Positions 1-10,919 of a stretch of 64,000 bases of DNA are shown here, piece by piece. Under the pieces are notes generated by a model. It was not told where the DNA came from. It saw only the letters and a program-made list of their open reading frames with translations, and made no database searches. The first letter of the stretch is position 1. Every line of letters starts with the position of its first letter. The stretch covers positions 3,596,001-3,660,000 of the forward strand of contig OZ218956.1 in the NCBI GenBank assembly GCA_965112735.1, read 5' to 3'. This DNA comes from Phaeosaccion multiseriatum. Taxonomy: Eukaryota; Ochrophyta, other classes. Made by a program: the position numbers and the translations under genes.

Positions 1-64
1 TCCTCACTCCAAATCAACGCTCGGTCGTGCCAGACCTTAACCTACCTACCCAATTATCCCTTAC

Positions 65-633
65 CTCTCGATGATCTGTTTGGTATTGGCGGAGGAGGCA
101 GCCGGGTCCTTGAGCAGGTACAGCCAGCCGCCGTGCTCAATGGCCAGCTCCGCGAGCGTCTGCGAGGTGTCCACGACCGTCTCCAGCTTATCGTCCACAG
201 CTACCCCGTTGTTCTCCCCGCATCCCGCCTTGCCGCACACCTCACTCACAGTCTCAGACGGAGCCGAGTTTACGCGCTTCACAGAGCCGTCTGCTAGGCG
301 CACTCGCACCGTCAGCTGAGGAGAGAGAAGAGAAGGTAGGCGGCGGCGGCGAAGGAAGAGGAGGAGGAGGAGGAGGAGGAGGGGGGGGGGGGGGGGATGG
401 GGGGGGGGAGGAGGAGGAGAAGGGGGACATAAGCGGCAGACGGTGGCGAAGCGTCAAGAGGCTTGCCCACTGCTCTCTCTCTATCCATTTTCCTCCAGCT
501 CCACGTCCTCTCCCCAAATCGTCCTACTTCTCCTCTTCCTCCTCCTCTGCCTCACCTGGTTACTTGGGGTGGACCCGCTCGCTGTCCCGGCCACGAGCAA
601 GACCAGAGCCGCAGGAAGAAAGGTGAGCTTCAT
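65..633 (-). CDS. NPL4-like ubiquitin-like domain protein with signal peptide (5' part; continues off the left edge)
   Basis: Exon 1 is 633-556 and exon 2 is 315-65. The donor CAG|GTGAGG and the acceptor CTCCTCAG| join in phase 0, and a second donor (GAGAG|GTAAGG) at 65/64 sends the gene out of the window. Exon 1 encodes a classical signal peptide (MKLTFLPAALVLLVAGTASG). Exon 2 then opens at once with a fold like the N-terminal UBX-like domain of NPL4: LTVRVRLADGSVKRV near its start and LAELAIEHGGWLYLL near its end match the human NPL4 pattern of strand, KR, then LxxLxIxHGxxLxL. NPL4 works with UFD1 and CDC48 in ERAD. A signal peptide makes no sense for the cytosolic protein but fits the symbiont-specific ERAD-like machinery of complex plastids; the residue after the likely cleavage site is not aromatic, as expected for proteins that stay between the second and third plastid membranes. 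The zinc-finger and MPN parts are not visible. An alternative in-frame ATG lies upstream at 669. Confidence 0.62.
351..420. repeat. GGA / poly-G tract in intron 1 of the NPL4-like gene
   Basis: A run of GGA triplets interrupted by two G tracts lies in the intron between the signal-peptide exon and the ubiquitin-like exon. On the gene strand it reads as a pyrimidine-rich tract upstream of the acceptor. Confidence 0.85.
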
Positions 634-1137
634 GACCACCTGCTGCCGCTGCTGGCTACTCCCTGTCACTGCTGACTGCTTCTGGTGGTTCCCTGCTTCT
701 TTGATGGCGTGCCTCTCTCTTTAGCTCCTCACTTGCACTACAACTCGCTGTATTAAGTGCTGTGAACACTTGTCCCCAGACAGAGCCAGTCTCCTCCCTT
801 ACGTAATTCCTTACGTAAGGTTATGGTTGGCATCCTGGGACAAGCCCCATGTGCCTTTGCCTGTTTTGTTTGAGCCCCCCCCGCCTTTCTCCGTTCTTTT
901 CTCCCTCCCTCTCTCCACATCCTACCTCTACTTCTCCTCCTCCTTCTCTCCATCCTCCCCCCTTACTTTTCATTGTAGGCGTTTGTCTTTGAAGCGCTCT
1001 TGTCCAACGGCACAGGAGCGGGGCGGTGTCTAGCGCGGATACGGGAACGACGGATATCAACAACGCTTTCGGTCTCATTAGGGGGAGGAGGAGGAAGAGG
1101 AAGAGGCGATAGCACGGCTGCGGGGTAGCCCCTCACC

Positions 1138-4100
1138 ATGGCTCGGCTAGTTCGGACCAAAAAGGGCAGCACCGGCACCCCCACCGGAGGAGGGGATGAG
1201 AACGGAAGCGGCCCCAGCAGCCCCTCCCCGGCCAGCGGTAGCACTCCGCCGAAGAAGCGCGTGCTGCAGAAGGGCAAGCTCCCTGGAGTCTCGAGGGGCG
1301 GCTCCGGGGATCCCGGTTCCGAGGCGATTGACGCAGAAGGAGGAGGAGACGGAGGCGGAGAAGGAGGTGAAGAGGAGGAGAACGGCAGGGGTGCAGGCGG
1401 CGAGGGGGAGGGCGACGAGAACAAGGAAACAGTACCCGCACCAGGAACAGCAGCACCAGCACCAGCACCAGCACCAGCACCAGTAGCAGCAGTACCAGCA
1501 GGAGGGGGAGGATCCACTCCTCCCACAGCGGTTGCCGCAGTACCTGTTGCTCCACAGGTACACGCCGTTGGTGCTCCTGCTGCTGGTGCTCCCGCTCCTG
1601 CTGCTGCTTTGCCGTCCTCGACGACGACGACCGCGCCACTAGCCTCTTCTGTGGCGGAAAGGGAGCAGGCCGCCGCCCCTGCTCCTTCACCCCTCCCTGG
1701 GCCACCCTTAGCCTCCAGCAGTCTAGCTGCGGCGGCAGCAGCGCTGGCGGCAACACAACACGCTTCCTCTTCTCCCGCCTCGTTGGCCTCTTCCCCTGCT
1801 CCTCCCCCGCCCTCCTCCGCCGTTCGCGTGACGCACCAGCTGACGTCTTCGCTGCCCCCTCTCGCTTCCGCTGTTGCCGCTGGGGCCCCAGCGGCCGCCC
1901 ATCAGGGGGTAGGGCACGGGCAGCATATGCGTAACAGCGGTGGCGCTTCTTCTTCTACTCCTTCTGCCATTACTCCTGGTGGGACGGGTGGTTATCTGGC
2001 ATCAGCAGCTGCCGCCGCCGCCGCCGCGAACTACGGCCCGCCCGGCACCGCCAGCGGCGCTGCCGGTGGCAACGGGGGCAAGACGTGCAGCAGGGAAGGG
2101 TGCGACAAGCAGCGCATACAGGGCGGCTTGTGCATTGCCCATGGGGCGCAGCTCAAGCGCTGTCACACCGAAGGGTGCACCAACAACGTCAAGCAGGGTG
2201 GGCTGTGCATCTCGCACGGGGCCAATGTGAAGCGCTGCGTGGTGGATGGCTGCAATAAGCACGTGCAGAGGCAGGGGAAGTGCGTGCAGCACGGAGCGGC
2301 GGTGAAGCGCTGCAAGACTGAAGGCTGTGAGAAGCAAGTCATTAAGAGTGGTCTCTGCGTAGCGCACGGGGCCAAGAAGAAGCGCTGCTCCAAAGAGGAC
2401 TGTGAGAAGCAGGCGCAGAAGAAGGGCCTCTGTATTGCGCACGGAGGGCACCGCTCTCGCTGCTCGGTGGAGGGCTGCGAGAAGCAGGCAGTGCAAGGGG
2501 GCAAGTGCGTGGGGCACGGGGCGAAGGCCAAGCGAAAGAAGTGTAGCGTCGAGGGGTGCGAGACTTTCGCCCAGGGCGGGCACGGCGGGATGTGCTGCAA
2601 GCATTCGAGGATCAATAATAGTGGTGCGGGTGCAAGTGGTGGCGCCAAGGATACTTCTCCTCGCCCTCCTGGTAGCAGCAGCAGCAGCAGCAGCAGCACG
2701 AACCAGCCTCCTCTCATCAGTGGGGCAATGGGCGGGGGTCCCACCACGGCTGCTGCTGCTGCGGCTACTGCGGCTTCTGCTGCTACGGCGGCGGCTTCTG
2801 CTGCTGTGATGGCGGCGGCGAGTGCGGCGGCGGCGAGTGCTGGTGGCCCTCCTCATGCTGCCACCGCTGGCGGCGCAACCCCGGCGGGGGGGCAAGGAGG
2901 AGGCGCCTCTCAGCTTGGACAAGGGCATATGGTGCAAGGCCACGGGGGCGGTGCTCCTCAGCAGATGGGCCAGCAAGGAAGCCAAGGAGGAGGCGCTTTT
3001 CAGATGGGCCAAGGCCAAGCTAGTGGTGGGGCTTCTCAGCAGATGGGCCAACAGAGGAGTGCTGCTCAGATGATGGGTCAAGGAGGAGGAGGAGGAGGAG
3101 GAGGAGGGGCGGCTCCGGCTCACCAGACGGCTGCCTCTCCTGCCAACGCTGCTCCTGCTCCTGCTCCTGCTGCCCCTCTGGCTGCTGCGATGGGGATGAA
3201 TGCGGGTAATGGTCCTTCTGTGGGGTCGTCTGCCCCCGCACCTGCGCCCCTGGCGGCTCTTGTCCCAAACAACGCGACTGCGGCAGCCGCAGCCGCTGCC
3301 GCTGCGGCCGCCGCTGCCGCCACTGCATCTGATCAAGAGAGTAGGAAGGTGGCGGCAGTAGCAGCAGCCGAGCAGGAGAGTAGGAGGATTGCTGGAGCAG
3401 CGGCAGCAACAGCCTCGGCAGCATCGGCGGCAGCACCGGCGGCAGCGGCGTCGACCCCTTTGTCTGTGGCGACCGATGCGATGGGAGGGATGGGAGGAGC
3501 GAGCACCGCTGGCCCTATCTACGGTGCCACAGCGGCCTGGCCCGTCGTCGGGGCTCGAGTGAAGCAGATCACCAACAGAGGAACACTGGCACCGGCGGCT
3601 GCTGCTGCTACTGTGTATCCTGTGACCAACAGAGGCGGCGGCGGCGGACCGGCCACTTATGGCAGCTATGGTAATAGTAACGGCGGTACGGCATCCTCTG
3701 CGGGGGGAGGCGCTCTACTGCAGCCCCAGCAGATTGGACAGATGCAGCAGCAGATGCAGCAGCAGATGCAGCCCATGGGGCACATGGGCCAACAGGTAGG
3801 GCAAGTGCAGCAGGCGGGACAGATCATGGCCGGCGGAGGAGCAGGAGGAGGAGGAGGAGGAGCAGCAGCAGCAGCAGCAGGAGGAGGAGGAGGTGAAGGA
3901 GGAGCAGGAGGAGGAGGAGGAGGAGGAGGAGGAGGGGAATGGGCACGAGGGGAGGGCCTTGCGGGCGCGGGTCCGGCTGCGGGCGCGGGTGCAGATGGGG
4001 GAGCGGGCGCGGTTGCCGGTGGGCTCGGCAGGCTGCCGTCCTTCTCAGGCCAAGTTCGCTCAGACACCGGCTATAGTGGAAGCACCACCGCCACCACCGC

Positions 4101-4395
4101 TACCACCAGCCCCGGCACGACCAGCAGCACCACCAACGGTGGCACAGCTGTTGCCACTACCGCTGACAACGTCAACGCCTTTCCGCCGTCGGATACTGCG
4201 GGAGGGGCAGGGGCGGGGCTGGGGACGAAGAGGGCGAGGATTGCGGCACCGTCTGGGAAGGAGCGGTCTTCTCTTGAGGGAGGAGGAGCAGGTGGAGGAG
4301 GGGGCGGAGGGGCGTCACCCAACAAGAGAGCCAAAGTCGTTGCTGCTGGTGCGCAATCACTGGGCCTTGAAGGGGAAGGGGGCAACCTCCGGTAG
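1138..4395 (+). CDS. Zinc-finger repeat protein of the stramenopile 'WRKY19-like' type, 1085 aa
   Basis: This is one uninterrupted reading frame with a good start context (CACCATGGC). Residues 317-489 hold seven tandem units of about 25 residues with the pattern C-x4-C-(8-9)-GxC-x2-HG, for example RCKTEGCEKQV followed by GLCVAHG. Each unit offers three Cys and one His for zinc. Such arrays are common in oomycetes, diatoms and brown algae, where databases often label them WRKY transcription factor 19 although no WRKYGQK domain is present; none is visible here either. The remaining 85 percent is low complexity: Ala, Gly, Pro and Ser runs, Gln-Met-Gly repeats around residues 590-650 and 860-900, and a basic patch near the C-terminus (TKRARIAAP, NKRAKVV) that could act as a nuclear localisation signal. 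A role as a nuclear regulator is inference. The long minus-strand open frames over this gene are shadows of its skewed GC content. Confidence 0.85.
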   Translation: MARLVRTKKGSTGTPTGGGDENGSGPSSPSPASGSTPPKKRVLQKGKLPGVSRGGSGDPGSEAIDAEGGGDGGGEGGEEEENGRGAGGEGEGDENKETVPAPGTAAPAPAPAPAPVAAVPAGGGGSTPPTAVAAVPVAPQVHAVGAPAAGAPAPAAALPSSTTTTAPLASSVAEREQAAAPAPSPLPGPPLASSSLAAAAAALAATQHASSSPASLASSPAPPPPSSAVRVTHQLTSSLPPLASAVAAGAPAAAHQGVGHGQHMRNSGGASSSTPSAITPGGTGGYLASAAAAAAAANYGPPGTASGAAGGNGGKTCSREGCDKQRIQGGLCIAHGAQLKRCHTEGCTNNVKQGGLCISHGANVKRCVVDGCNKHVQRQGKCVQHGAAVKRCKTEGCEKQVIKSGLCVAHGAKKKRCSKEDCEKQAQKKGLCIAHGGHRSRCSVEGCEKQAVQGGKCVGHGAKAKRKKCSVEGCETFAQGGHGGMCCKHSRINNSGAGASGGAKDTSPRPPGSSSSSSSSTNQPPLISGAMGGGPTTAAAAAATAASAATAAASAAVMAAASAAAASAGGPPHAATAGGATPAGGQGGGASQLGQGHMVQGHGGGAPQQMGQQGSQGGGAFQMGQGQASGGASQQMGQQRSAAQMMGQGGGGGGGGGAAPAHQTAASPANAAPAPAPAAPLAAAMGMNAGNGPSVGSSAPAPAPLAALVPNNATAAAAAAAAAAAAAATASDQESRKVAAVAAAEQESRRIAGAAAATASAASAAAPAAAASTPLSVATDAMGGMGGASTAGPIYGATAAWPVVGARVKQITNRGTLAPAAAAATVYPVTNRGGGGGPATYGSYGNSNGGTASSAGGGALLQPQQIGQMQQQMQQQMQPMGHMGQQVGQVQQAGQIMAGGGAGGGGGGAAAAAAGGGGGEGGAGGGGGGGGGGEWARGEGLAGAGPAAGAGADGGAGAVAGGLGRLPSFSGQVRSDTGYSGSTTATTATTSPGTTSSTTNGGTAVATTADNVNAFPPSDTAGGAGAGLGTKRARIAAPSGKERSSLEGGGAGGGGGGGASPNKRAKVVAAGAQSLGLEGEGGNLR

Positions 4396-6438
4396 GCGAA
4401 GCAAGCAAAGGAAACATAGGGAAAGCCGGTGGGGTTATCTTCGGAAGGCAAAGACAGCAAAGCAAAGCAAAGCAGAGCAACGCAGTGCGTGTCTACACCG
4501 TGGAAGGCCTCGTGCTGAGGGCAGAGGGAGGGAAAGGGCGTGGCGTGTATGTATATTTGCAAAGGGGGGTTGGGGGGGGGACATGAGGTGACGTCACACA
4601 GGGTATGTGCGGCCCGAGAGGGTCAAGCAGTAGAACAGTTGATGATACAGAGAGTATCGTCAACAGTTGGGTGACACCAGCAGTCTTGCCTTACCAGGCT
4701 TGGGAGTAAGAAGTTATGATAGTACGTCAGAAAGCGTTTTAGTCAGTGAGTGAGTGAGTGAGCGAGTGGGTGGGTGCGTTCTCCCTCTCCTCGGGCGCTG
4801 CTGCTCCGCTGTGGATCGCGAGTGCGGGGGGGGGCTGTCCAGCTGTGTTATTGGGTATGGGGCATGGGGTGAGGCCGGCGCGGAGGGGGATGGCAGTGGA
4901 TGCACAAGGCTGGTCGGAGGCGTGCTGACTCTGAAGGAGTGAGCCGAGTCCAGGAGTGCAAGCACCTGCCCCCGTACATACGAGTCGTTAAGAAGTTTTG
5001 AGCTAAGGAAGGAGCCAGCATCACGAGTAGCGTGGGAAGTAAGTTCACTTAATCGAAGTATCTCAAACTCCACTCTACTGGTCCACCAATTATTTCACTT
5101 CATCTCTTACTTAAACTTAGTTACGTACTATGTGTCCTCTGGTGGGCCCTGCTTGGTCGGCACCACACCACACGATACCGAGAGGTGCTAATGAGTGAGA
5201 GCGTTGACCTCCCAAGAACACTACTGCCTCCGTCCGAGGCAGACACGGGCCGACGGGAGAACCTCCGACAGCAGGAGCGGTGCCTCGCCTTCCTCCTTGG
5301 CCCCTCACACCTCACACCTCCCCCCCTCCCCCCTCCGAAATGAAGCAAGCACAGCCCCGAGTCGGCATATATCCCTGGCCTATACTGCGGGGCCCGCCTC
5401 TCCTCCTCCCCACCTTTCTCCTCCTCCTCCTCGGTCAGTCGTCCCGTTCTCCACTTCTCTGCACAGCAGGAATCAACCGATCGATGGACAGAGGGCGGGG
5501 GCCAAGCAGCCCGCCTCTGGCCGGTCACAGGCATCGCTCACGGCCACCCTCCACCCCGAGCACCTTTACTTGTACCGCCCTTCCTTCTGTGCCAATCACG
5601 TCCTTTGTGTGTGAATGATCACCGCAGCTCCCTCCCTCGCTCTCTGCCTGTCTCCCTCCCCTACATTTGCTTTGGCTTTTGATCGAAGCCGACCCAGAGC
5701 CGCGTGTGTGTGTGCGCGCCATCAAATGCTCACGCATCAGAACCCACCTTACCTTCTCTCCCCCCCCATCCCCACCCCTTCCTTCCTGCTCCTAAGCCAC
5801 TCCTCGGCCCCCCAAGAGCAGCCCCTTCACCGCCTTGCGCAGAGAGAAGACCAATCCCTCACCCCTCCATCCGCAGGACTCCTTCCTTCCTTCCTTCCTT
5901 CCAAGGGAGACTTATCGACTTTCCGACTGACTTTCATACAATGCGCGGTATGTGTTGCGCGCGGGTTTAGCAACGGGACAGATAACTGCGCGTATGCTTC
6001 CATCATGGAGGATGCCGGGGCCCCAGGCAGGCATGGGGGGGCGGCTCGAGCACCAATCTCGGCCAAAAGACGCCAAGATGCTCGCTAGGGTCCCACAATG
6101 CGGACCTTTCATCACGACCTGCTGCTCTGCTGTTGCTTCGCTGATGGCTGCTGCTACTGATGCTGATACATGATGCTGCCAAACCAGACAGCAGCACGTG
6201 GTGTAATACCCTCAGAAAGAGAGGGAGAGAAAGAGAAAGAGAAAGAGAGAGGTAGAGAAGGAGAGAGAGAAAGAGAGAGGGCGAGAGAGATAGAGAGCAA
6301 GCGCCAACGATTGACCGCCCCTGCCATATTCCATCGTCGCCAACCAATCAGACCGACCTCGAGGCCGATCCTCCCCTCCCCTCACCTCCGTGTTCCGCTC
6401 TCTCACCACCCTCCCTATCCACCCCCTTCCTCCGCCGC
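4396..6438. other. Intergenic, about 2 kb, no gene recognised
   Basis: This stretch separates the zinc-finger gene from the 3' end of the STRAP gene. It holds a GTGA microsatellite near 4743-4775, pyrimidine-rich stretches and a purine (GAGAAA) tract at 6226-6300. The open frames are short, low in complexity and mutually overlapping, with no family resemblance that I can see. Confidence 0.5.
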
Positions 6439-8857
6439 TCACGTCTGCCAAATGCGAATGGTGCCGTCCTCAGACCCCGTCGCGTACGTGTTCCCATCGG
6501 GTGCATACCGCATGGTACGGACAGGTCCGTGGTGGCCCTTGTGGCACTCTTTCTCCTCCCCCGTGTTGAAGTCGAACACACGCACCCACAGATCGCAGCC
6601 CCCGGCCACGAACTTGGTCCCCGAGGGATGCAGCGTGCATCCGCCTTCCTCCTTAAAGTAAATCTGCGGTGAGCCCTGTGCTCGATTGAGCGTGCGAGGT
6701 AGGAGAGGAAAGAAGAGGAGAGAAGAGAAGAGGAGAGGAGAGGGGGTGGATCGGAGGATGGAGGATAGACAGAGAGGAGAGAGGACAATAGCAGAACCGG
6801 GGGATGGGAGGGAGACGTGAGCGTACGCATGGAGCGTGATAAAGGAGAGGGGGCTGAGCGAAAATACAAGGAGGCAAGGCACTTAGTTGCCCTGTCCTCC
6901 TCTCTCATCCCATTGAAATCGACCCCAGCACCAGCAAGGAAGATGGGTTGAAAACACACACACAAACCAACGGGGCAGACTGACGCACTCCGCACCCTCC
7001 TTCCTTAACTTGCCCTACTTATCCTACCACTACTTGCCCCACTTTACCCTCCTTGCCCTCCTTCCACTCCTTACTCTCTACTCACCGTGACGCTCTTGCC
7101 CATGGGCATTTTGTGCTTCTGTAGCACGCCCCAGGTGTTGGCGTCCAAGAAGGTGGCGTGCTCTCCGGCGGCGGTGGAGATAATGTCGAGGTTGCGGTGC
7201 ACCTCGACATCCTGAATAGGGCCGCCCAGATCGGCCGTTTTGACCACCTTTCGGGAGGACAGTGGATGGGGGCAACAAGTTGGAGGACAGTGGATGAGGA
7301 GAGGCGAGGGTGGTGGTGGACGGGGAGAGGAGAGGAGACGAGAAAAAATAATTAGCTCCACGTAAAAAACACAGATACAAACCACTGACGCAACATCAAT
7401 GAGACGGGCCCATCCACTGCCATCCATCAATCACAGCACTACAATCGTACTACGACACCATCCATCGCCACCAAGATGGCACTTGTCACGCCTTGCACAA
7501 GCAGAGGCATACGGGCAGGCCGCAAGCAGGGCAGGCAGGATATGGGTAGCATATGGGTGCACCGTACAGTAGCGTACCGTACCTCGCTGGTACGGAGGTC
7601 CCACTCTCTTAGAATGCCATCGGCTCCTCCGGTGATGATGGAGGAGGGGTCCTTGCCCCATCTGAGGCGAATGATGGCCTTCTTGCTCGTGGTGTCGGAG
7701 GTACGGAGCATTTGGGCCTCGCTGTCTGGGGAAGCAACGTCGAAGAGACGGACAATGCCCTGTGGAGGATTGTAAGGGAGGGAAGGAGGATTGAGGGAAG
7801 GATTCCGACTTGGCGGGGATGAAGAGCATGAAGACGGTGTCGAGCGCCCCCAACACGTGCTTCTCGATGCACGCAACGGAGAAGGTTAGTCAGTCTCCCC
7901 CTCCCTCCGCCCATACAACACGTTCAACAAATCGACACACCGACCTCTTGGCCCGCCGTGGCGAGCTTGCTCCTGTCGCTGGAGAAGCCCACGCTCTTGC
8001 AAATGTGCTTGTGAGCGAACTCGTGCACCTGCTCGCCGGTGATGGCGTCCCACAAGCGGGCCGTGAAGTCCGCAGATGCCGTGGCGGCCAACAGGGCTGA
8101 TCGCGGAGGGGAGGGGAGGGGGGTGGGGGGGGTGGGAATGGGTACAGGAGAGCAGAGCACAACAGAAACACAGCAGCGTAGGGCAGGACAGGGTAGAGCA
8201 GAGCAAGAGCAGCATGACCCACCTTGATCGTCCAGACACACACCCCACACAGCCCCCTTGTGGCCCTCGAACGTTCCTATCCAGTCCCCTGTGTCGGCCC
8301 TGCGGATCATGGGCGTCTTGGCTGACCACAGGAGAAGAGAAAAGGGGGCGGGAAAGAGGTTGGGAATGAAGGTCATGATCGCAGTATTGCTAGGGTGAGC
8401 AGGGTAAAGTCTTAAGCGTGGAGGGAATGCGGCTTCTCCTTCTCATCCAAATCGATGATGCTCTTCTCCACTCCAGAATTGCGATCCTTACACACGCGTC
8501 CCCAACACTCCTCCCTGATCATCCCGCCCTTTCCCCACCACCTCCCTGCGTCCTTTGCCTCCACCGAAGCACAGCCAGGCAAAGACAGCCCACCCTGCGT
8601 CCTTTGTCTCCACCGAAGCACCGCCAGGCAAAGCCAGGCCACCCCTCGTCATCATCTCGAAAGCTCGCTTCTTCCCTGGCCTTCCTACCCACCCCTCCTT
8701 AGCTCTCACCATGGCATCCGCTGATGAGGAAGACGCCGTCGTCGGTAGGCTGGCTGAAGGCAATTTCCGCAATGGGCCTGGAGTGTCCAGGGCACACAAT
8801 GGGGATCTGCCGAGCCGGCACAGGCGCCCCTCCCCCTCCACCAGCGAATTCAGTCAT
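6439..8857 (-). CDS. STRAP: STRAP/UNRIP-like WD40 repeat protein, 6 exons, 320 aa
   Basis: Exons are 8857-8710, 8321-8223, 8096-7945, 7759-7583, 7247-7086 and 6663-6439; all phases close. The protein follows STRAP along its whole length: [13 protein letters not shown], then [19 protein letters not shown], the WD unit ending [30 protein letters not shown], and the final blade [11 protein letters not shown] directly before the stop. STRAP proteins form a seven-bladed propeller and bind the SMN/Gemin complex in animals and the eIF4A/Asc1 network in yeast and plants, so a scaffold role in RNP assembly or translation is likely. It ends right after the last blade and lacks the roughly 40-residue acidic tail of the human protein. 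A short Gly-rich leader ([13 protein letters not shown]) precedes the first blade. The closest alternative is another single-propeller WD40 protein, but the GDWIGTF signature makes STRAP the best call. Confidence 0.9.
8545..8642. repeat. Two-copy 49 bp tandem repeat in STRAP intron 1
   Basis: Two near-identical 49 bp units begin with CCTGCGTCCTTTG at 8545 and 8594. They lie inside the first intron of the STRAP gene and create a spurious open frame. Confidence 0.8.
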
Positions 8858-9302
8858 CGCAATTCCCTTTCGGATCTTCCTGGAGCCTTCACCGACACTG
8901 CCCTCAGACCTTTGCTGTTGCTGCTGCAGTTAGCCTTGGATTGAGCAAGCCAAAGGGGGGGTGGAGGATCGGGGAGGCTGTACGCAGAGAAGGGAACAGT
9001 GAGGGAAAATAAGATCCTTACGTAAGGGAGGAGACTCCCTCCCCCCTTCCCCTTTGGTCTCCCAACTAAAAGGCCAAGCTCTCTTTACAGAGGCCCTCTG
9101 CCCTTCTATTTCTCTCGGGAATCTCTCCAAGCCCCCTTGATCTGAAGGGGTGAGGCTACTTCAAGCGGGCGTTTAAGAAGAGGGAGAAGATCGAACAGGA
9201 TCGAACAGGGCAGGGCCGGAAGGGGTTGGATAATAGAGCGGCAACTTGTCAGAGACTAGGGATCTGCTCGGGCGCCTGTGGCTCTCCAAGGGTAGAGTAT
9301 AC

Positions 9303-9307
<5 letters not shown>

Positions 9308-9346
<39 letters not shown>
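9308..9346. repeat. (GA)n microsatellite upstream of the small membrane protein gene
   Basis: About 19 GA units end exactly at the first possible ATG (9346), so they lie in the 5' untranslated region or proximal promoter. Confidence 0.9.
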
Positions 9347-9349
<3 letters not shown>

Positions 9350-9988
9350 ATCTCTCCCCGGGAGGAGAGCTGCTGACACAGGCGACGAGAAGACTCGGGA
9401 GAGACGACATGGCAGGGGTGTCGGTGGGGGAGTGGTGCCTCATAATTATCGGGTTTGTGATTGTTGGCCTTTTCGTTGACCGGTTTACCCACAAGAGTTG
9501 GTTGTGCTGCCGGTGGTGCGCCCGTTGCTGCGACACGTGCTTGAACGGAAAGGTCAGTGGGGGGCATTCCATTCCCTATGCATGTGCTGCTGTCTTGCTT
9601 TGATGGGCCTGTTGGCACTCACAAGTGATGACTGACAGTGTTAGAGAGCAGCAAGCAGAGCTTGTAGTTGGGTAGCGAGATTCTTATCTGGGAGAGGGAA
9701 AGAGAGAGAGAGGGAAGAGAGCCGAGCTGACACCCCCCCCGACCCCCCCCCCCCCCCCCCTGCAAACGATACCGACCACAGCCGCTAGAACCCGAAGTGC
9801 CCCCCCCCCCCCCATCACCCAAGCGAGGCTACGTCAAGGAGTACGACGAGGACTTCCACAAGGGGGGGGGCTGGAACCTGCAGCAGCAGGGCAGAGTTCT
9901 CAAGGACGAGGAGGTCGGCTATGGAGGGGCCGTCATTGGGGACGCGGACGCATACAGATACGAAGACGCACCGAGCAGCAGGGCGTGA
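9346..9988 (+). CDS. Small single-pass membrane protein with Cys-rich juxtamembrane stretch
   Basis: Two exons are supported: 9346-9552, then 9782-9988 after a GT-AG intron (AAG|GTCAGT ... ACCACAG|), phase 0. From the ATG at 9409 the protein has a 15-residue hydrophobic helix (CLIIIGFVIVGLFV), followed by a Trp/Cys cluster (SWLCCRWCARCCDTC) that looks suited to palmitoylation or metal binding. A Pro run and an acidic, Tyr-rich tail (KEYDEDFHKGGGW to the stop after EDAPSSRA) complete it. An in-frame ATG at 9346 would add 21 residues; a (GA)n tract sits immediately upstream, so 9346 is the first possible start. I do not recognise the family. The C-tract in the exon 2 leader (CCC codons) is a likely site of length variation. 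Confidence 0.5.
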
Positions 9989-10919
9989 CGTGACGTGACA
10001 CGTGATGTGGTTGATACAGGGGGAAGAGCGGTGTGTGGGTGCGTGCGTGGGAGGAACCGCGAGGAGTTAAGCTCATCAGCGTCTTGTCTTGGCAGGCATA
10101 GGGAGAGAGAGAGAGAGAGCACGAGGGGACGGGTCGGTCTGTCTGTGGTCAAGAGAGAGAGAGCATGCGGGGCCTTTTGGCGGGTCTATACTCGGCCTCC
10201 AAGACCCTCGAAAGGAAGCACCCCAGCAGACAGAAGGCGCCGCCAAGGCGAGGGGCTTGAGTCCCTGTTCATAGAGGACGAAGCGAAGCAGCGGCGAAGG
10301 GCCAAGGTGCGGTGCATGGGAAGGAGAGGCCCCTTGTCCTCACCTCACCTACACTTGAGCTCTTGAGGGTGTGCCCCGAGCCAAGTGGAGAATGTAAAGA
10401 AGCCCGTGGGCATGTGCTGGATCAAGATTCCTTTACTGCTCTGCTGTCGATGCATTCAGGCTTCTCCTGAAGTGCTTCGGTGTGTAAGGTCCCGTACGTG
10501 GATATCCCAACAATAGAGTAGAGAGAAAATAGAGGGAGGGGGAAAGAGGCTGCGGTCGCCCTCTCTCTCCCTTTACTCTCAATAATAATCAGTGAACACT
10601 CGATTTGCGTAAGAATCGCCCAAATCTCCTGTTTTTTGGGGGTCGGGCGGCAAGGGGGAGTGCTCTTGCAGAAATGCTGTCAAGTAGGGAAGGCGATGAA
10701 AGCCGAAAGACTATGGAATGGATCGATAGGCATCTCAAAGAGCTACACGTAGAGCTCTAGCGCTTCTCCTTCTCCCAGCGTCATTTTTCTTCCCCAAAGG
10801 CCCAAAGGGGGAAACTGAGCGTTAAAATTGATACAGTACGTAGCCCACACCAAACGAGAAATGCCTCTTCGGTCTGCAAGGCTTGTGAGGTGTGGAGAAC
10901 AATCTCAATGCTCTTGCTC
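9989..10919. other. Intergenic, convergent between two genes
   Basis: This stretch holds the 3' ends of the small membrane protein gene and the YEATS gene. I see GA-rich runs and no convincing coding region or structured RNA. Confidence 0.45.

Noticed and set aside
2002-3336. 444-residue minus-strand open frame opposite the zinc-finger gene
   Set aside because: It is Arg/Ser/Leu low complexity, has no family resemblance and mirrors the GC-skewed codons of the real plus-strand gene.
4396-6438. Several plus-strand frames of 110-160 residues
   Set aside because: They are Pro/Ser-rich, overlap one another in different frames and have no start context, domain or splice support.
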